64,000 nucleotides of DNA, taken from assembly GCF_003479425.1 (NCBI RefSeq), contig NZ_QUHC01000001.1, positions 992,001 to 1,056,000 on the forward strand. Reading direction: 5' to 3'. This DNA comes from Odoribacter sp. AF15-53. Its GTDB lineage: Bacteria; Bacteroidota; Bacteroidia; Bacteroidales; Marinifilaceae. Each line of letters opens with the position of its first letter. Within the stretch, counting starts at the first letter, position 1. Below are positions 26,005 to 34,201 of this stretch, piece by piece. The position numbers were made by a program, and so were the translations under genes. The notes under the pieces were generated by a model. That model was not told where the DNA came from. It saw nothing but the letters and a program-made list of their open reading frames with translations, and did no database searches.

Positions 26005-27047
26005 AGAATCACGAGAACCCGCGCTTCCTGTTGACCCCCAATTTCAACCAAGTCAGAAACGTCATCACGTTCCTGATTATCTCCTTTTTCGCGTACCAGA
26101 ACGTGTACGACAACTTCATCGGGGAAGGCTGGTTCTACGCCTACCTCACGAGTCTCTCCATGTTCATGTTCCCGGTATTCACCAACTTGTATATCTTGAT
26201 CCCGCGCTTGCTTGTGAGGAACAAATTGTCACTTTATTTGTGGGCTCTGTTCGCCACGGTTGCCATCGGGCTGCTGATCTATTGCCCGATCGTGCATTAT
26301 ATTTTCCAGAAGTACGGGGTGTTAACCGATATCCTCGCGAACGAGAACCCCTATTCATTAATCAATATTCTCTACGCGATCGTGATGATCGGCATGATCA
26401 CGATCGGCACGACAAGCGTGGAATTATTTCGTCGCTGGATGATCTATGACCGGCAAATCACGGAACTCGAAAAGAATACCATGCAATCGGAATTACAGCA
26501 ATTGAAAAACCAGATCAACCCGCATTTCCTGTTCAACATGCTGAATAACGCCAACATTCTCGTGAAAGAAGACCCGGACGAGGCTTCCCGCCTCCTGACC
26601 AAGCTCGATGATATGCTCCGCTACCAGTTGAACGACAGTGCCCGACAGGAAGTATTTCTAAGCGCCGATATCCATTTCCTGACCGGGTTCCTCGAACTCG
26701 AAAAGATGCGCCGGGATCATTTCGAGTACCTGATCTCGAAGGAAGGCGACGTGAATAACGTGAAGATTCCCCCGCTTCTTTTTATTCCCTTTGTTGAAAA
26801 CGCGATCAAACACAACACCGATAGCGAGAATTTATCGTACATTTACCTCTACTTTCGCGTGGAACGGGAAGAATTGATATTTACCTGCGAGAATTCAAAA
26901 CCCCCGGTATCGGCAAAAAAAGAGTTCGGGGGACTGGGGCTAGCTAATATCCGGCGGCGTCTGGAGTTATTGTACGGTGACAACCATTCCCTTCAAATTG
27001 ACGAAACCGAAACTAAATATCGCATTCATTTACGATTGAAATTATGA
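25995..27047 (+). CDS. LytS/YehU-type sensor histidine kinase
   Basis: A 350-residue inner-membrane kinase with four membrane helices, a short coiled linker (RQITELEKNTMQSELQQLKNQ) and a His_kinase domain with the phospho-acceptor H177 in NPHFLFN. The HATPase region is intact: FVENAIKH (N269) and GGLGLANIRRRLELLYG. It overlaps the response-regulator gene by four bases (ATGA), so the two are translationally coupled. The stimulus is unknown; there is no periplasmic sensor domain of size, so the membrane helices or the adjacent pseudokinase may sense. Confidence 0.94.
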   Translation: MSIKNHENPRFLLTPNFNQVRNVITFLIISFFAYQNVYDNFIGEGWFYAYLTSLSMFMFPVFTNLYILIPRLLVRNKLSLYLWALFATVAIGLLIYCPIVHYIFQKYGVLTDILANENPYSLINILYAIVMIGMITIGTTSVELFRRWMIYDRQITELEKNTMQSELQQLKNQINPHFLFNMLNNANILVKEDPDEASRLLTKLDDMLRYQLNDSARQEVFLSADIHFLTGFLELEKMRRDHFEYLISKEGDVNNVKIPPLLFIPFVENAIKHNTDSENLSYIYLYFRVEREELIFTCENSKPPVSAKKEFGGLGLANIRRRLELLYGDNHSLQIDETETKYRIHLRLKL

Positions 27048-27763
27048 AATGTATTATTGTTGACGACGAACCTATTGCCCGGAAAGGCATTCAATCCCTT
27101 GTTTCCCGGATTCCGGAACTGGAATTGGTAGAAATGTTTAATAACGCCTCCTCGGCTGCCAATTTCCTGACCGGGCAACCCGTGGATCTGATTTTCCTTG
27201 ACGTGCAAATGCCCGGGATCACGGGTATCGAGTTCGCCCGGAACATTCCCAAAAACACGTTGATTATTTTCACCACAGCCTACACGGAATACGCCCTCGA
27301 TAGTTACGAAGTCGATGCCGTGGATTATCTGGTAAAACCCATAGAATTCGAACGCTTCCGGAAAGCGGTGAAAAAGGCCGTTAATTATCATGCTTTATTA
27401 ACCACAGGCGAGAAAGAAAACATCGAGAACGTGGAGAACAACTACCTGCTCGTGAAGTCCGAACGCCGTTATTTTAAAGTCAATTTCGAGGATATCCTTT
27501 TTATCGAAGGCTTGAAAGACTACGTGATACTCCAATTGGAGGACCAACGCATCATCACCAAGATGAATCTCAAAGCCATCCACGAACAACTCCCCGTAAA
27601 TCTCTTTTTCAGAATCAACAAATCATATATCATCAATACCAGTCACATCAACTCATTCGACAACAACGACGTCTATATCCGTACCCACGAAATCGCTATC
27701 GGCAACACCTACCGGGATGCCTTTTTCGAGAAATTCCTGACAAAAAATAGAAAGAATCTATAA
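27044..27763 (+). CDS. LytTR-family response regulator
   Basis: A 239-residue regulator with an N-terminal receiver (acidic pocket IIVDDEP, phospho-acceptor D53 in FLDVQMPG, conserved T and K in TTAYTEY and YLVKPIEF) and a C-terminal LytTR DNA-binding domain (SERRYFKVNFEDILFIEGLKDYV ... FFRINKSYIINTSHI). LytTR proteins bind direct repeats of about 9-10 bp spaced by two helical turns. The last 45 or so bases of the gene are repeated at 32539-32587. Confidence 0.95.
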   Translation: MKCIIVDDEPIARKGIQSLVSRIPELELVEMFNNASSAANFLTGQPVDLIFLDVQMPGITGIEFARNIPKNTLIIFTTAYTEYALDSYEVDAVDYLVKPIEFERFRKAVKKAVNYHALLTTGEKENIENVENNYLLVKSERRYFKVNFEDILFIEGLKDYVILQLEDQRIITKMNLKAIHEQLPVNLFFRINKSYIINTSHINSFDNNDVYIRTHEIAIGNTYRDAFFEKFLTKNRKNL

Positions 27764-27765
27764 AG
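27718..27765. repeat. Direct repeat, left copy (3' end of the LytTR gene)
   Basis: This 48-bp stretch covers the last codons, stop and two following bases of the response-regulator gene. The same sequence recurs at 32539-32587 with one extra T and three substitutions. The two copies bracket a gene cassette of about 4.8 kb. Confidence 0.85.
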
Positions 27766-27795
27766 AGAGAGGCTTACAAACTTCTTAATATGAAA

Positions 27796-27882
27796 CTACC
27801 ACCCCCTCCCCTCCTTACACAGGAGGGGAAAATGCTTGGTAATCAACCCTCCCCCTGTGTAAGGGGGAGCTGGAGGGGGTAG
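27796..27882. repeat. Imperfect palindromic intergenic element (copy A)
   Basis: Nested inverted repeats: CTACC...CCCCCTCC on the left pairs with GGAGGGGGTAG on the right, and an inner CTCCTTACACAGGAGGGG faces CCCCCTGTGTAAGGGGGAG. The same inner motifs recur at 57918-57996. It sits between the LytTR gene and the convergent hydrolase gene and may terminate both. Confidence 0.7.
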
Positions 27883-27955
27883 TTATTTGGTAGAAAAAGG
27901 ACTTGTTAGACACAACCTAGAGTTATGGTAGGACACGTTTCATTACCTGACAGAT

Positions 27956-29017
27956 TTATTTCAGATACTTCTTGAAGAAACTTTCCAGCTTGTCGAACGG
28001 AATAATGTCCGTGCGGTCATACAAATCAATATGCACGGCTCCGGGAATAATAATCAGTTCCTTATTGTCACCTTTTAGTTTCTTAAAAGCATCTTCACTG
28101 AAGTAACGAGAATGAGCTTTCTCGCCATGAATAAGCAATACGGCACTGCGGATTTCATCACTGTAGGTAAGGATAGGTGCATTGACAAATGCAAGTGACG
28201 AGGTCTTGTTCCAACCCAAACCGGAGTTTATGGAACGAGGATGATAACCTCGTTCGGTCTTGTAATAGTCGTAATAATCTTTCATGAATTGCGGTGCATC
28301 ATCGGCAGGTTTCGGGTTCATCACTGTGCGAAGATAAGTACCAGTACGATAATCTTCCGTACGCTGTGCGTTGAACTCTTGACGCATCTTGTAGCGTGCA
28401 TCTGCATTATTGGCGGCATCAAAGTAACCGTTCGCAGTGGCACGACTAATGTCGTACATCGTGGAAGCAACCGTTGCCTTGATGCGTGTGTCGTTAGTTG
28501 CGGCATTAATGGCAAATCCTCCCCAGCCACAGATACCGAGAATACCGATTCGTTCGGCATCCACATCAGAACGTGTCGCAAGATAATCCACCGCAGCCGA
28601 AAAATCTTCCGTGTTGATGTCAGGTGAAGCCACTCCACGAGGTTGTCCGCCACTCTCACCCGTGAAAGAGGGATCAAAAGCGATGGCAAGGAAACCTCGT
28701 TCGGCAAGTGTCTGGGCATACAATCCCGATGATTGTTCTTTTACTGCACCGAACGGACCACTGACAGCGATAGCTGGCAATTTGCCCCCGATAGTCGTTT
28801 CCGGTACATATAAGTCGGCAGCAAGCGTGATGCCGAAACGATTGACAAAGGTCACTTTGCTATGCTTCACCTTGTCACTCTTTGGGAATGTTTTGTCCCA
28901 TTCTTTTGTTAATTTCAATTCTTCCATATTCTTGTTGCTTTGAAGAGTTTGCGCCAGACTTTCCATCAGACCAAAAAGGCAAAGGAAAGCAGTAGTCAAA
29001 AAGGTTATCCGTTTCAT
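27956..29017 (-). CDS. Exported alpha/beta hydrolase with a predicted cysteine nucleophile
   Basis: A 353-residue protein with a signal peptide (to about LAQ, residue 23) and an alpha/beta-hydrolase fold. The nucleophile elbow reads GICGWGG, putting cysteine 163 (codon 28529-28531) where most members have serine, as in dienelactone-hydrolase-like enzymes. FDPSFTGESGGQP precedes it, and the late IIPGAVHIDLYD supplies the histidine. The substrate is unknown; a small ester or acyl group is typical of the fold. Its promoter carries operator site 1 of the cassette (29104-29131) exactly 29 bp from a TAACTTTG -7 box. Confidence 0.85.
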   Translation of the reverse strand: MKRITFLTTAFLCLFGLMESLAQTLQSNKNMEELKLTKEWDKTFPKSDKVKHSKVTFVNRFGITLAADLYVPETTIGGKLPAIAVSGPFGAVKEQSSGLYAQTLAERGFLAIAFDPSFTGESGGQPRGVASPDINTEDFSAAVDYLATRSDVDAERIGILGICGWGGFAINAATNDTRIKATVASTMYDISRATANGYFDAANNADARYKMRQEFNAQRTEDYRTGTYLRTVMNPKPADDAPQFMKDYYDYYKTERGYHPRSINSGLGWNKTSSLAFVNAPILTYSDEIRSAVLLIHGEKAHSRYFSEDAFKKLKGDNKELIIIPGAVHIDLYDRTDIIPFDKLESFFKKYLK

Positions 29018-29066
29018 AATAGATGTGATTTTGATAAATATTATTTCTTGTTTTCTTTTTACATCA

Positions 29067-29074
29067 CAAAGTTA
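29067..29074 (-). promoter_or_regulatory. -7 promoter box (TAACTTTG) of the alpha/beta hydrolase
   Basis: The minus strand reads TAACTTTG (TAnnTTTG) 49 bp before the hydrolase ATG. No TTTG sits at the -33 distance; instead operator site 1 begins 29 bp further upstream. Confidence 0.7.
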
Positions 29075-29103
29075 TAGGAGATTACAAGAAAGTTTGGTAG
29101 ATG

Positions 29104-29131
29104 AATTACAGATGTTATGACCTCAATTACA
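29104..29131 (-). promoter_or_regulatory. Operator site 1 (28-bp AraC-type direct repeat)
   Basis: On the plus strand AATTACA occurs at 29104-29110 and again at 29125-29131, a 21-bp period, with GTTATGACC between. It matches site 2 at 24 of 28 positions. The gap to the hydrolase -7 box is 29 bp, the same as at sites 2 and 3. Confidence 0.85.
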
Positions 29132-29219
29132 GGGTTCGCAAATTGAAGTTCTCGAAAATATGACATATGAGATTCTTTCAAGATAGCGATCCATCAGAAA
29201 CAGCGTTTCTTGCATAAGC

Positions 29220-29270
29220 CAGAACGGCGAGAACCAAGATTGAAGCAATCCTGATATTCTCGCCATTCTG
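29220..29270 (-). terminator. Hairpin after the acetyltransferase gene
   Basis: Arms 29220-29233 and 29257-29270 pair over 14 bp with one mismatch that is a G-U pair in one transcript, and the loop holds an inner GATTG/CAATC stem. It lies 22 bp past the acetyltransferase stop. There is no clear T run, so termination efficiency is uncertain. Confidence 0.5.
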
Positions 29271-29292
29271 AATAAAGAATAACTTTTAGTCT

Positions 29293-29880
29293 TTATCTAT
29301 TGCCTTGTTCTATGGAACGAATGTAACGAGCCGGAACTCCTCCTACAATAGTGTTTGCCAGCACATCTTTCGTTACCACCGAACCGGCTGCAACAATGGC
29401 ATTGTCGCCAATTGTCACTCCTTGCAAAATGGTGGAGTTTGAACCAATCCATACATTTTTACCTAATTGGATAGGAGCTGGCTTCATCGAAGCCCGTTCT
29501 TCAGGAGCAATGCCATGATTTAATGTGGCGAACACTACATTATGTCCTATCAAACAACCATCACCAAGTGTAACACCACCATGATCTTGAAAGTGACAAC
29601 AAGCGTTGATGAACACATTTTTACCAATGGTTATATTCTTTCCAAAATCGGTATAAAAAGGAGGAAATACGCGAAAACTTTCATCCACTTCTTTTCCGAA
29701 CAGTTGCGACATCAACGCACGTATCTCATCGGGAGTATGATAGATATTGTTCAACGCAAAGGTTATACGGCGTGCTTCATCACTTGCCCTGTTCATAAAA
29801 GCATATATATCAGGTGTATCGAGTGGCTTTTTTTGCTCGGTATGCATTAAAAAATCAGTAAGTGTCATTAGTTCGTTCAT
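29293..29880 (-). CDS. Maltose/galactoside O-acetyltransferase-like hexapeptide transferase
   Basis: A 195-residue left-handed beta-helix acyltransferase. The N-terminal helical Mac domain is followed by hexapeptide repeats: [49 protein letters not shown] and [14 protein letters not shown]. The catalytic histidine is probably in HDV-like position at FATLNHG. It transfers acetyl from acetyl-CoA to a sugar or similar hydroxyl; the acceptor is unknown. It starts 1 bp after the flavodoxin stop, so the two form an operon driven from the operator site 2 promoter. Confidence 0.9.
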   Translation of the reverse strand: MNELMTLTDFLMHTEQKKPLDTPDIYAFMNRASDEARRITFALNNIYHTPDEIRALMSQLFGKEVDESFRVFPPFYTDFGKNITIGKNVFINACCHFQDHGGVTLGDGCLIGHNVVFATLNHGIAPEERASMKPAPIQLGKNVWIGSNSTILQGVTIGDNAIVAAGSVVTKDVLANTIVGGVPARYIRSIEQGNR

Positions 29881-29881
29881 T

Positions 29882-30418
29882 TTATACCAATTTTCCCATT
29901 TCGTATGCTTGCTTCAAAACCGGATTTCCTTTAATCTCACCCGCATGCCATACACCACCGCAGAACAGCGTTCCTTTCACAGTCGGGTTCTCTAAACAGT
30001 CAAGGAATCCCATAAAGTTGGCTACAATGCGATCCATAATGCTGTTATCGTCTTCGGCAGCCGTGGTAATGAAGTAAAACTCCTTGTTTTTCATTTCGGT
30101 ATAAGGACCGCAACAACGATCTATCAATATTTTCATCTGCGCGCTCATGGCATAGAAATAGACCGGTGTAGCCATCACGATAACATCTGCGGCAAGCATC
30201 TTTTCGATAATCTCCTCCGCATCGTCCTTTTGCGGACAGGGTTTCTTGTACTGACTGCACACGCTACATCCCGTGCAGGGATGAATGGTTTTGTCTCGCA
30301 GAAAAACCTTTTCTACACGATGACCGCTTTCAATGACTCCTTGCATAAATTCATCACACAGTGTATCGGAATTGCCTCCGCAACGAGGGCTGGAAGATAA
30401 AATCAAAACATTCTTCAT
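29882..30418 (-). CDS. Flavodoxin-fold NAD(P)H-dependent FMN oxidoreductase
   Basis: About 178 residues with the flavodoxin-like fold: [20 protein letters not shown] forms the FMN phosphate loop, [26 protein letters not shown] is the family signature. A cysteine cluster [14 protein letters not shown] suggests a small metal or Fe-S site or redox cysteines, common in the iron-sulfur flavoprotein branch. An ATG at 30448 is possible, but the -7 box at 30459-30466 leaves no leader for it; the ATG at 30418 starts the conserved fold directly. It heads an operon with the acetyltransferase. Confidence 0.88.
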   Translation of the reverse strand: MKNVLILSSSPRCGGNSDTLCDEFMQGVIESGHRVEKVFLRDKTIHPCTGCSVCSQYKKPCPQKDDAEEIIEKMLAADVIVMATPVYFYAMSAQMKILIDRCCGPYTEMKNKEFYFITTAAEDDNSIMDRIVANFMGFLDCLENPTVKGTLFCGGVWHAGEIKGNPVLKQAYEMGKLV

Positions 30419-30458
30419 ATTTATATTTTTATAGGATTTCATATTCATTTTCAGAATA

Positions 30459-30466
30459 CAAAAATA
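30459..30466 (-). promoter_or_regulatory. -7 promoter box (TATTTTTG) of the flavodoxin-acetyltransferase operon
   Basis: Minus strand TATTTTTG. No -33 TTTG is present; operator site 2 begins 29 bp upstream, the identical arrangement seen at the other two cassette promoters. Confidence 0.75.
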
Positions 30467-30495
30467 GCGAGATAACCAATATCATACAGTAGATA

Positions 30496-30523
30496 AATTA
30501 CAGGTGTTATAACCCGAATTACA
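30496..30523 (-). promoter_or_regulatory. Operator site 2 (28-bp AraC-type direct repeat)
   Basis: Plus strand AATTACA at 30496-30502 and again at 30517-30523 (21-bp period), with GTTATAACC between. The promoter-proximal end is the same end of the motif as at sites 1 and 3, and the spacing to the -7 box is 29 bp. Confidence 0.85.
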
Positions 30524-30594
30524 TATTTCCGGTGAAGTTGCAAAATAAATGTTGATACAGTATGCAACCGATGTTCTATGGGAGTGTATAATTC

Positions 30595-30622
30595 TGTAGC
30601 AGAGGTTATATTATCTGTAATT
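30595..30622 (+). promoter_or_regulatory. Operator site 3 (28-bp AraC-type direct repeat, inverted)
   Basis: On the minus strand AATTACAG starts at 30622, followed by ATATAACC and ending in CTACA at 30595. It matches site 1 at 22 of 28 positions. Its motif start faces the araC promoter and is 29 bp from the -7 box at 30652-30659. Confidence 0.8.
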
Positions 30623-30651
30623 TGGGTAATGGTAAAACTTATATAATTTCC

Positions 30652-30659
30652 TACTTTTG
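30652..30659 (+). promoter_or_regulatory. -7 promoter box (TACTTTTG) of the first cassette araC gene
   Basis: TACTTTTG fits TAnnTTTG, no -33 element at normal distance, operator site 3 ends 29 bp upstream. Transcription would start close to 30666, which favours ATG 30688 over ATG 30664 for the protein. Confidence 0.7.
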
Positions 30660-30663
30660 TAAA

Positions 30664-31593
30664 ATGAATGAAATAGAAATTATAGATATGGATAAGATAC
30701 TTAATCTTGACAGCGTTAAATTGTATAACCATTTATATGGACTCGAAACGCTTCATCCATTGGTTAGTGTCATTAACTTAAATAAGGCAACACGCGGAGT
30801 GGATTCTATTCGTCTTAACTATGGAGTCTATGCTTTATTCTTAAAATTGGAGAAAGCATGTGATATCAAGTATGGCAGGCAAACGTATGATTACGAGGAA
30901 GGAACCATCGTCTGTTTTGCCCCCGGACAAACGGCAGAAACAACACCTATTACAGAGCATATACAGACGAATGCATACGGTATTATTTTCCATCCGGATT
31001 TGTTACGTGGCACTTCTCTTGGAAAGTCTATTAAGAAATACACGTTCTTTTCTTACGAGATAAATGAAGCACTACATATATCGGAAGAAGAACGTGACAT
31101 TATACTTGATTGCTTGAATATCATTCAAAAAGAATTAGAACATGGCATTGATAGACATAGCCGTAACCTGATAGTCACTTATATTGAACTTATATTAGGT
31201 TATTGTATGCGCTTTTACGAGCGTCAATTTATCACACGTACCAAACAAAATCGTGATGTGCTTACTCGTTTTGAACGCTTTTTAGATGAATACTTCGAGA
31301 GCTCTACTGCCGAACGTGAAGGGCTTCCAACAGTAAGATACTTGGCTGATAAACTATGTCTTTCACCAAACTATTTCGGAGATATGCTCAAAAAAGAAAC
31401 TGGTAAAACTCCGCAAGAATATATTCAGATCAAAGTTATCGAATTGGCAAAAGAACGCATCACCAATACTGAAGATACTGTCAGTGAAATCGCTTATTCA
31501 TTGGGATTTCAATATCCACAACACTTTTGTCGTTTGTTCAAGAAAAGAGTGGGGTGTACGCCTAATGTTTATCGTACTCAAATCAATAGTTAA
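30664..31593 (+). CDS. AraC-family transcription regulator (cassette regulator 1)
   Basis: About 309 residues: N-terminal effector-binding domain (YNHLYGLETLHPLVSVINLNKA) and C-terminal AraC helix-turn-helix pair with LADKLCLSPNYFGDMLKKETGKTPQEYIQ and SEIAYSLGFQYPQHFCRLFKKRVGCTPNVYR. The ATG at 30664 is shown; ATG 30688 (MDKILNLDSV) fits the promoter box better. It is divergent from the flavodoxin operon and carries operator site 3 at its own promoter, so autoregulation is likely. A paralogue follows 15 bp downstream. The effector is unknown. Confidence 0.93.
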   Translation: MNEIEIIDMDKILNLDSVKLYNHLYGLETLHPLVSVINLNKATRGVDSIRLNYGVYALFLKLEKACDIKYGRQTYDYEEGTIVCFAPGQTAETTPITEHIQTNAYGIIFHPDLLRGTSLGKSIKKYTFFSYEINEALHISEEERDIILDCLNIIQKELEHGIDRHSRNLIVTYIELILGYCMRFYERQFITRTKQNRDVLTRFERFLDEYFESSTAEREGLPTVRYLADKLCLSPNYFGDMLKKETGKTPQEYIQIKVIELAKERITNTEDTVSEIAYSLGFQYPQHFCRLFKKRVGCTPNVYRTQINS

Positions 31594-31608
31594 AACAAAA
31601 AGTGAACA

Positions 31609-32502
31609 ATGGGAAAAGAAATGCTAAACATAAAAAACGTGTGTGAGTGTAATCGTTGTTTAGGGAATAAGACTTTACATCCACAAGTAAGCATCATAAA
31701 TTTAGAAACAACCGATTTGCTGCAATATGCAATAAAATTCGATTTTTATGCCATTTTATTGATTAAAGAATGTGCTGACGATTGTTGCTGTTGCGGACGA
31801 AAGTATTATGACTATTCCTATGCCACTATGCTATTTCTCAAACCCGACGAGATTTTCCGCATGGATGAATCTGGAGCTTTACCAGACAAAGGCTGGTTGT
31901 TGGCTTTTCATCCGGAGCTATTATTTCAAACTTCGCTGAAAAAACATATCAAAAACTATACATTTTTTTCCTATCGTAAAGAAGAAGCCCTACATCTTTC
32001 CGAACGAGAAACATCTACCATAATCTGTTGTTTGGAAAACATTAAGGAAGAATTGTATCATCCGATTGACACGCATACAGCCACCATCCTTTCCCATCAT
32101 ATTGAACTGATGTTGGATTATTGTACTCGTTTCTATGAACGACAATTCATAACACGAGAAGATAAGAATGGAACTATCTTGATGAAATTTGAAGAGCTTT
32201 CTCATAATTACATCATCTCCGGCAAATTACAAGGAAGTAAACAACCATTATCGGAATATTTTGCTTGTTCTTTGAATTTATCCGCGGCTTATTTTAATGA
32301 CCTGTTGAAATTTGAAACGGGAAAGACATTAAAGGAATATATCCAGTTAAAGCAATTAGAGATAGCAAAACATATGCTATTAAAAACAGAAAAATCACCA
32401 AGTGTTATAGCACAGCAATTAGGGTTTACAAGTGTACAATATTTCAGTTCTCTATTTAAAAAACTTACAAGATGTACCCCCAATGAATACAAGTATTCGT
32501 AA
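31609..32502 (+). CDS. AraC-family transcription regulator (cassette regulator 2), cysteine-rich effector domain
   Basis: A 297-residue paralogue of the preceding regulator, sharing the ETLHP/KTLHP start, KNYTFFSY, FYERQFITR and the C-terminal HTH pair (SPSVIAQQLGFTSVQYFSSLFKKLTRCTPNEYK). Unlike its partner, the sensor domain contains a block CADDCCCCGRKYYDY, five cysteines within eight residues, at the place where the partner has CDIKYGRQTYDY. Thiol redox or metal sensing is a reasonable inference. It follows the first regulator by 15 bp and is probably cotranscribed. ATG codons at residues 1 and 5 are both usable. Confidence 0.92.
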   Translation: MGKEMLNIKNVCECNRCLGNKTLHPQVSIINLETTDLLQYAIKFDFYAILLIKECADDCCCCGRKYYDYSYATMLFLKPDEIFRMDESGALPDKGWLLAFHPELLFQTSLKKHIKNYTFFSYRKEEALHLSERETSTIICCLENIKEELYHPIDTHTATILSHHIELMLDYCTRFYERQFITREDKNGTILMKFEELSHNYIISGKLQGSKQPLSEYFACSLNLSAAYFNDLLKFETGKTLKEYIQLKQLEIAKHMLLKTEKSPSVIAQQLGFTSVQYFSSLFKKLTRCTPNEYKYS

Positions 32503-32538
32503 ATAGTCGTTAAGGTCATTTTAGGACAAAACAGTATA

Positions 32539-32587
32539 TGCCTTTTTTCGAGAAATTCCTGACAAAAAATAGCTAAAATCTATAAAG
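32539..32587. repeat. Direct repeat, right copy (remnant of a LytTR gene 3' end)
   Basis: A 49-bp near copy of 27718-27765: one extra T in the T run, which would shift the frame, and three substitutions after the TAG. No coding region leads into it, so it is a remnant. It abuts the guaA terminator hairpin. Confidence 0.85.
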
Positions 32588-32617
32588 TCCATAAACTTTA
32601 CTGAGTTTATGGACTTT
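32584..32617 (-). terminator. Terminator of guaA
   Basis: Perfect 13-bp arms AAAGTCCATAAAC (32584-32596) and complement (32605-32617) with an 8-base loop, 20 bp after the guaA stop. T runs on both sides make it plausible in both directions. Confidence 0.8.
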
Positions 32618-32636
32618 CAACTAACAAAAACTTTTG

Positions 32637-34166
32637 TTACTCCCACTCGATCGTGGCAGGTGGTTTTGAACTGATGTCATAAACAACCCGGTTAATCCCA
32701 CGAACATTATTAATGATCTTGTTAGATACTTTTGCCAGAAATTCGTAAGGCAGGTGGCACCAATCGGCCGTCATTCCGTCCGTGGACTCCACGGCACGTA
32801 GCGCAACCACACTCTCGTATGTACGCTCATCCCCCATGACCCCCACGCTCTTGACCGGCAGAAGAATGGTTCCGGCTTGCCATACCTTGTCATATAATCC
32901 CTCTTCTTGAAGCATCGAGATGTAGATATGATCGGCTTCTTGCAACAATCTTACCTTTTCTTTCGTGATCTCGCCCAAAATACGGATTGCCAATCCCGGT
33001 CCCGGGAAAGGATGACGTTGCAGGAATTTATCAGCCAATCCGAGACTCTTACCCACCCGGCGGACTTCATCCTTAAACAACAAGCGTAAAGGCTCCACGA
33101 CCTTCAACTTCATATAATCGGGCAAACCACCCACGTTATGATGTGATTTAATGGTTTGTGACGGACCGTTCACGGACGAGGATTCAATCACGTCCGGGTA
33201 AATCGTTCCTTGTCCCAACCACTTGGCATCTTTCACTTTATGCGACTCTTCATCGAACACGTCAACAAACGTGGCACCGATGATTTTGCGTTTTTTCTCC
33301 GGTTCCTCGATTCCGGCCAAACGAGAAAGGAATAGATCCCCGGCATCAACGCCAACCACGTTCAACCCGAGTTCCTTGTAGTTTTCCATCACGGACGAGA
33401 ACTCGTCTTTCCGCAACAAACCGTTATCCACGAAAATACAAGTCAGGTTTTTACCGATAGCCCGGTGCAATAACATGGCGGCAACGGTAGAATCTACCCC
33501 CCCCGATAAACCCAGTATCACCCGGTCTTCGCCGATTTTCTCCTTCAATTCGGCCACGGTTGTCTCGATAAATGAATCCGGGGTCCAGTCTTGTTTACAC
33601 CCGCAAATATCCACCACGAAATTCTTCAACAATGCCGTACCCTCGGTGCTATGATACACCTCCGGGTGGAATTGGATCCCGTAAGTCTCCTCTCCTTCTA
33701 CGCGATAAGCGGCGTTTTCCACGTCCGCCGTACTTGCCACCACCGTGTAATGCGAAGGTAACACTTCTATCGTGTCCCCGTGAGACATCCACACCTGTGA
33801 GTGCTGGCTGATATGCTTGAACAACGGGCAGGTATCATTAACAAATGACAGGTTCGCCCGACCATATTCTCTCTTGTTAGAAGCCTTAACTTCACCACCG
33901 AAATAGTGAGCCAGGTACTGAGCCCCGTAACATACTCCCAGCAACGGCAATTTTCCTTTTATAGAAGACAAATCCGGCTGTGGAGCTTTCTCGTCACGTA
34001 CGGAAAAAGGACTTCCCGAAAGGATCACACCTTTCACGGAAGCATCAAGTGCAGGGTAATGATTGAAAGGGTAAATCTCACAATAGACATTCAATTCGCG
34101 CACGCGTCTCGCAATTAATTGCGTGTACTGCGAACCGAAATCCAGTATTAAAATTTTCTCTTGCAT
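32637..34166 (-). CDS. guaA: GMP synthase (glutamine-hydrolysing)
   Basis: A 509-residue cytoplasmic enzyme that aminates XMP to GMP in purine synthesis. It carries an N-terminal class I glutamine amidotransferase domain ([11 protein letters not shown], nucleophile cysteine in LGVCYGAQ, histidine and glutamate in FHPEVYHS), a PP-loop ATP pyrophosphatase ([13 protein letters not shown]) and the C-terminal dimerisation domain ending in [11 protein letters not shown]. Length and order are normal. It is the first conserved gene to the right of the cassette, convergent with it. A -7 box TATCTTTG lies at 34192-34199. Confidence 0.98.
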   Translation of the reverse strand: MQEKILILDFGSQYTQLIARRVRELNVYCEIYPFNHYPALDASVKGVILSGSPFSVRDEKAPQPDLSSIKGKLPLLGVCYGAQYLAHYFGGEVKASNKREYGRANLSFVNDTCPLFKHISQHSQVWMSHGDTIEVLPSHYTVVASTADVENAAYRVEGEETYGIQFHPEVYHSTEGTALLKNFVVDICGCKQDWTPDSFIETTVAELKEKIGEDRVILGLSGGVDSTVAAMLLHRAIGKNLTCIFVDNGLLRKDEFSSVMENYKELGLNVVGVDAGDLFLSRLAGIEEPEKKRKIIGATFVDVFDEESHKVKDAKWLGQGTIYPDVIESSSVNGPSQTIKSHHNVGGLPDYMKLKVVEPLRLLFKDEVRRVGKSLGLADKFLQRHPFPGPGLAIRILGEITKEKVRLLQEADHIYISMLQEEGLYDKVWQAGTILLPVKSVGVMGDERTYESVVALRAVESTDGMTADWCHLPYEFLAKVSNKIINNVRGINRVVYDISSKPPATIEWE

Positions 34167-34191
34167 GTGAATCGCTTATTTTATTTTGTTG

Positions 34192-34199
34192 CAAAGATA
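34192..34199 (-). promoter_or_regulatory. -7 promoter box (TATCTTTG) of guaA
   Basis: Minus strand TATCTTTG, 25 bp before the guaA ATG. The -33 position falls inside the long palindrome at 34202-34254. Confidence 0.6.
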
Positions 34200-34201
34200 A
34201 T

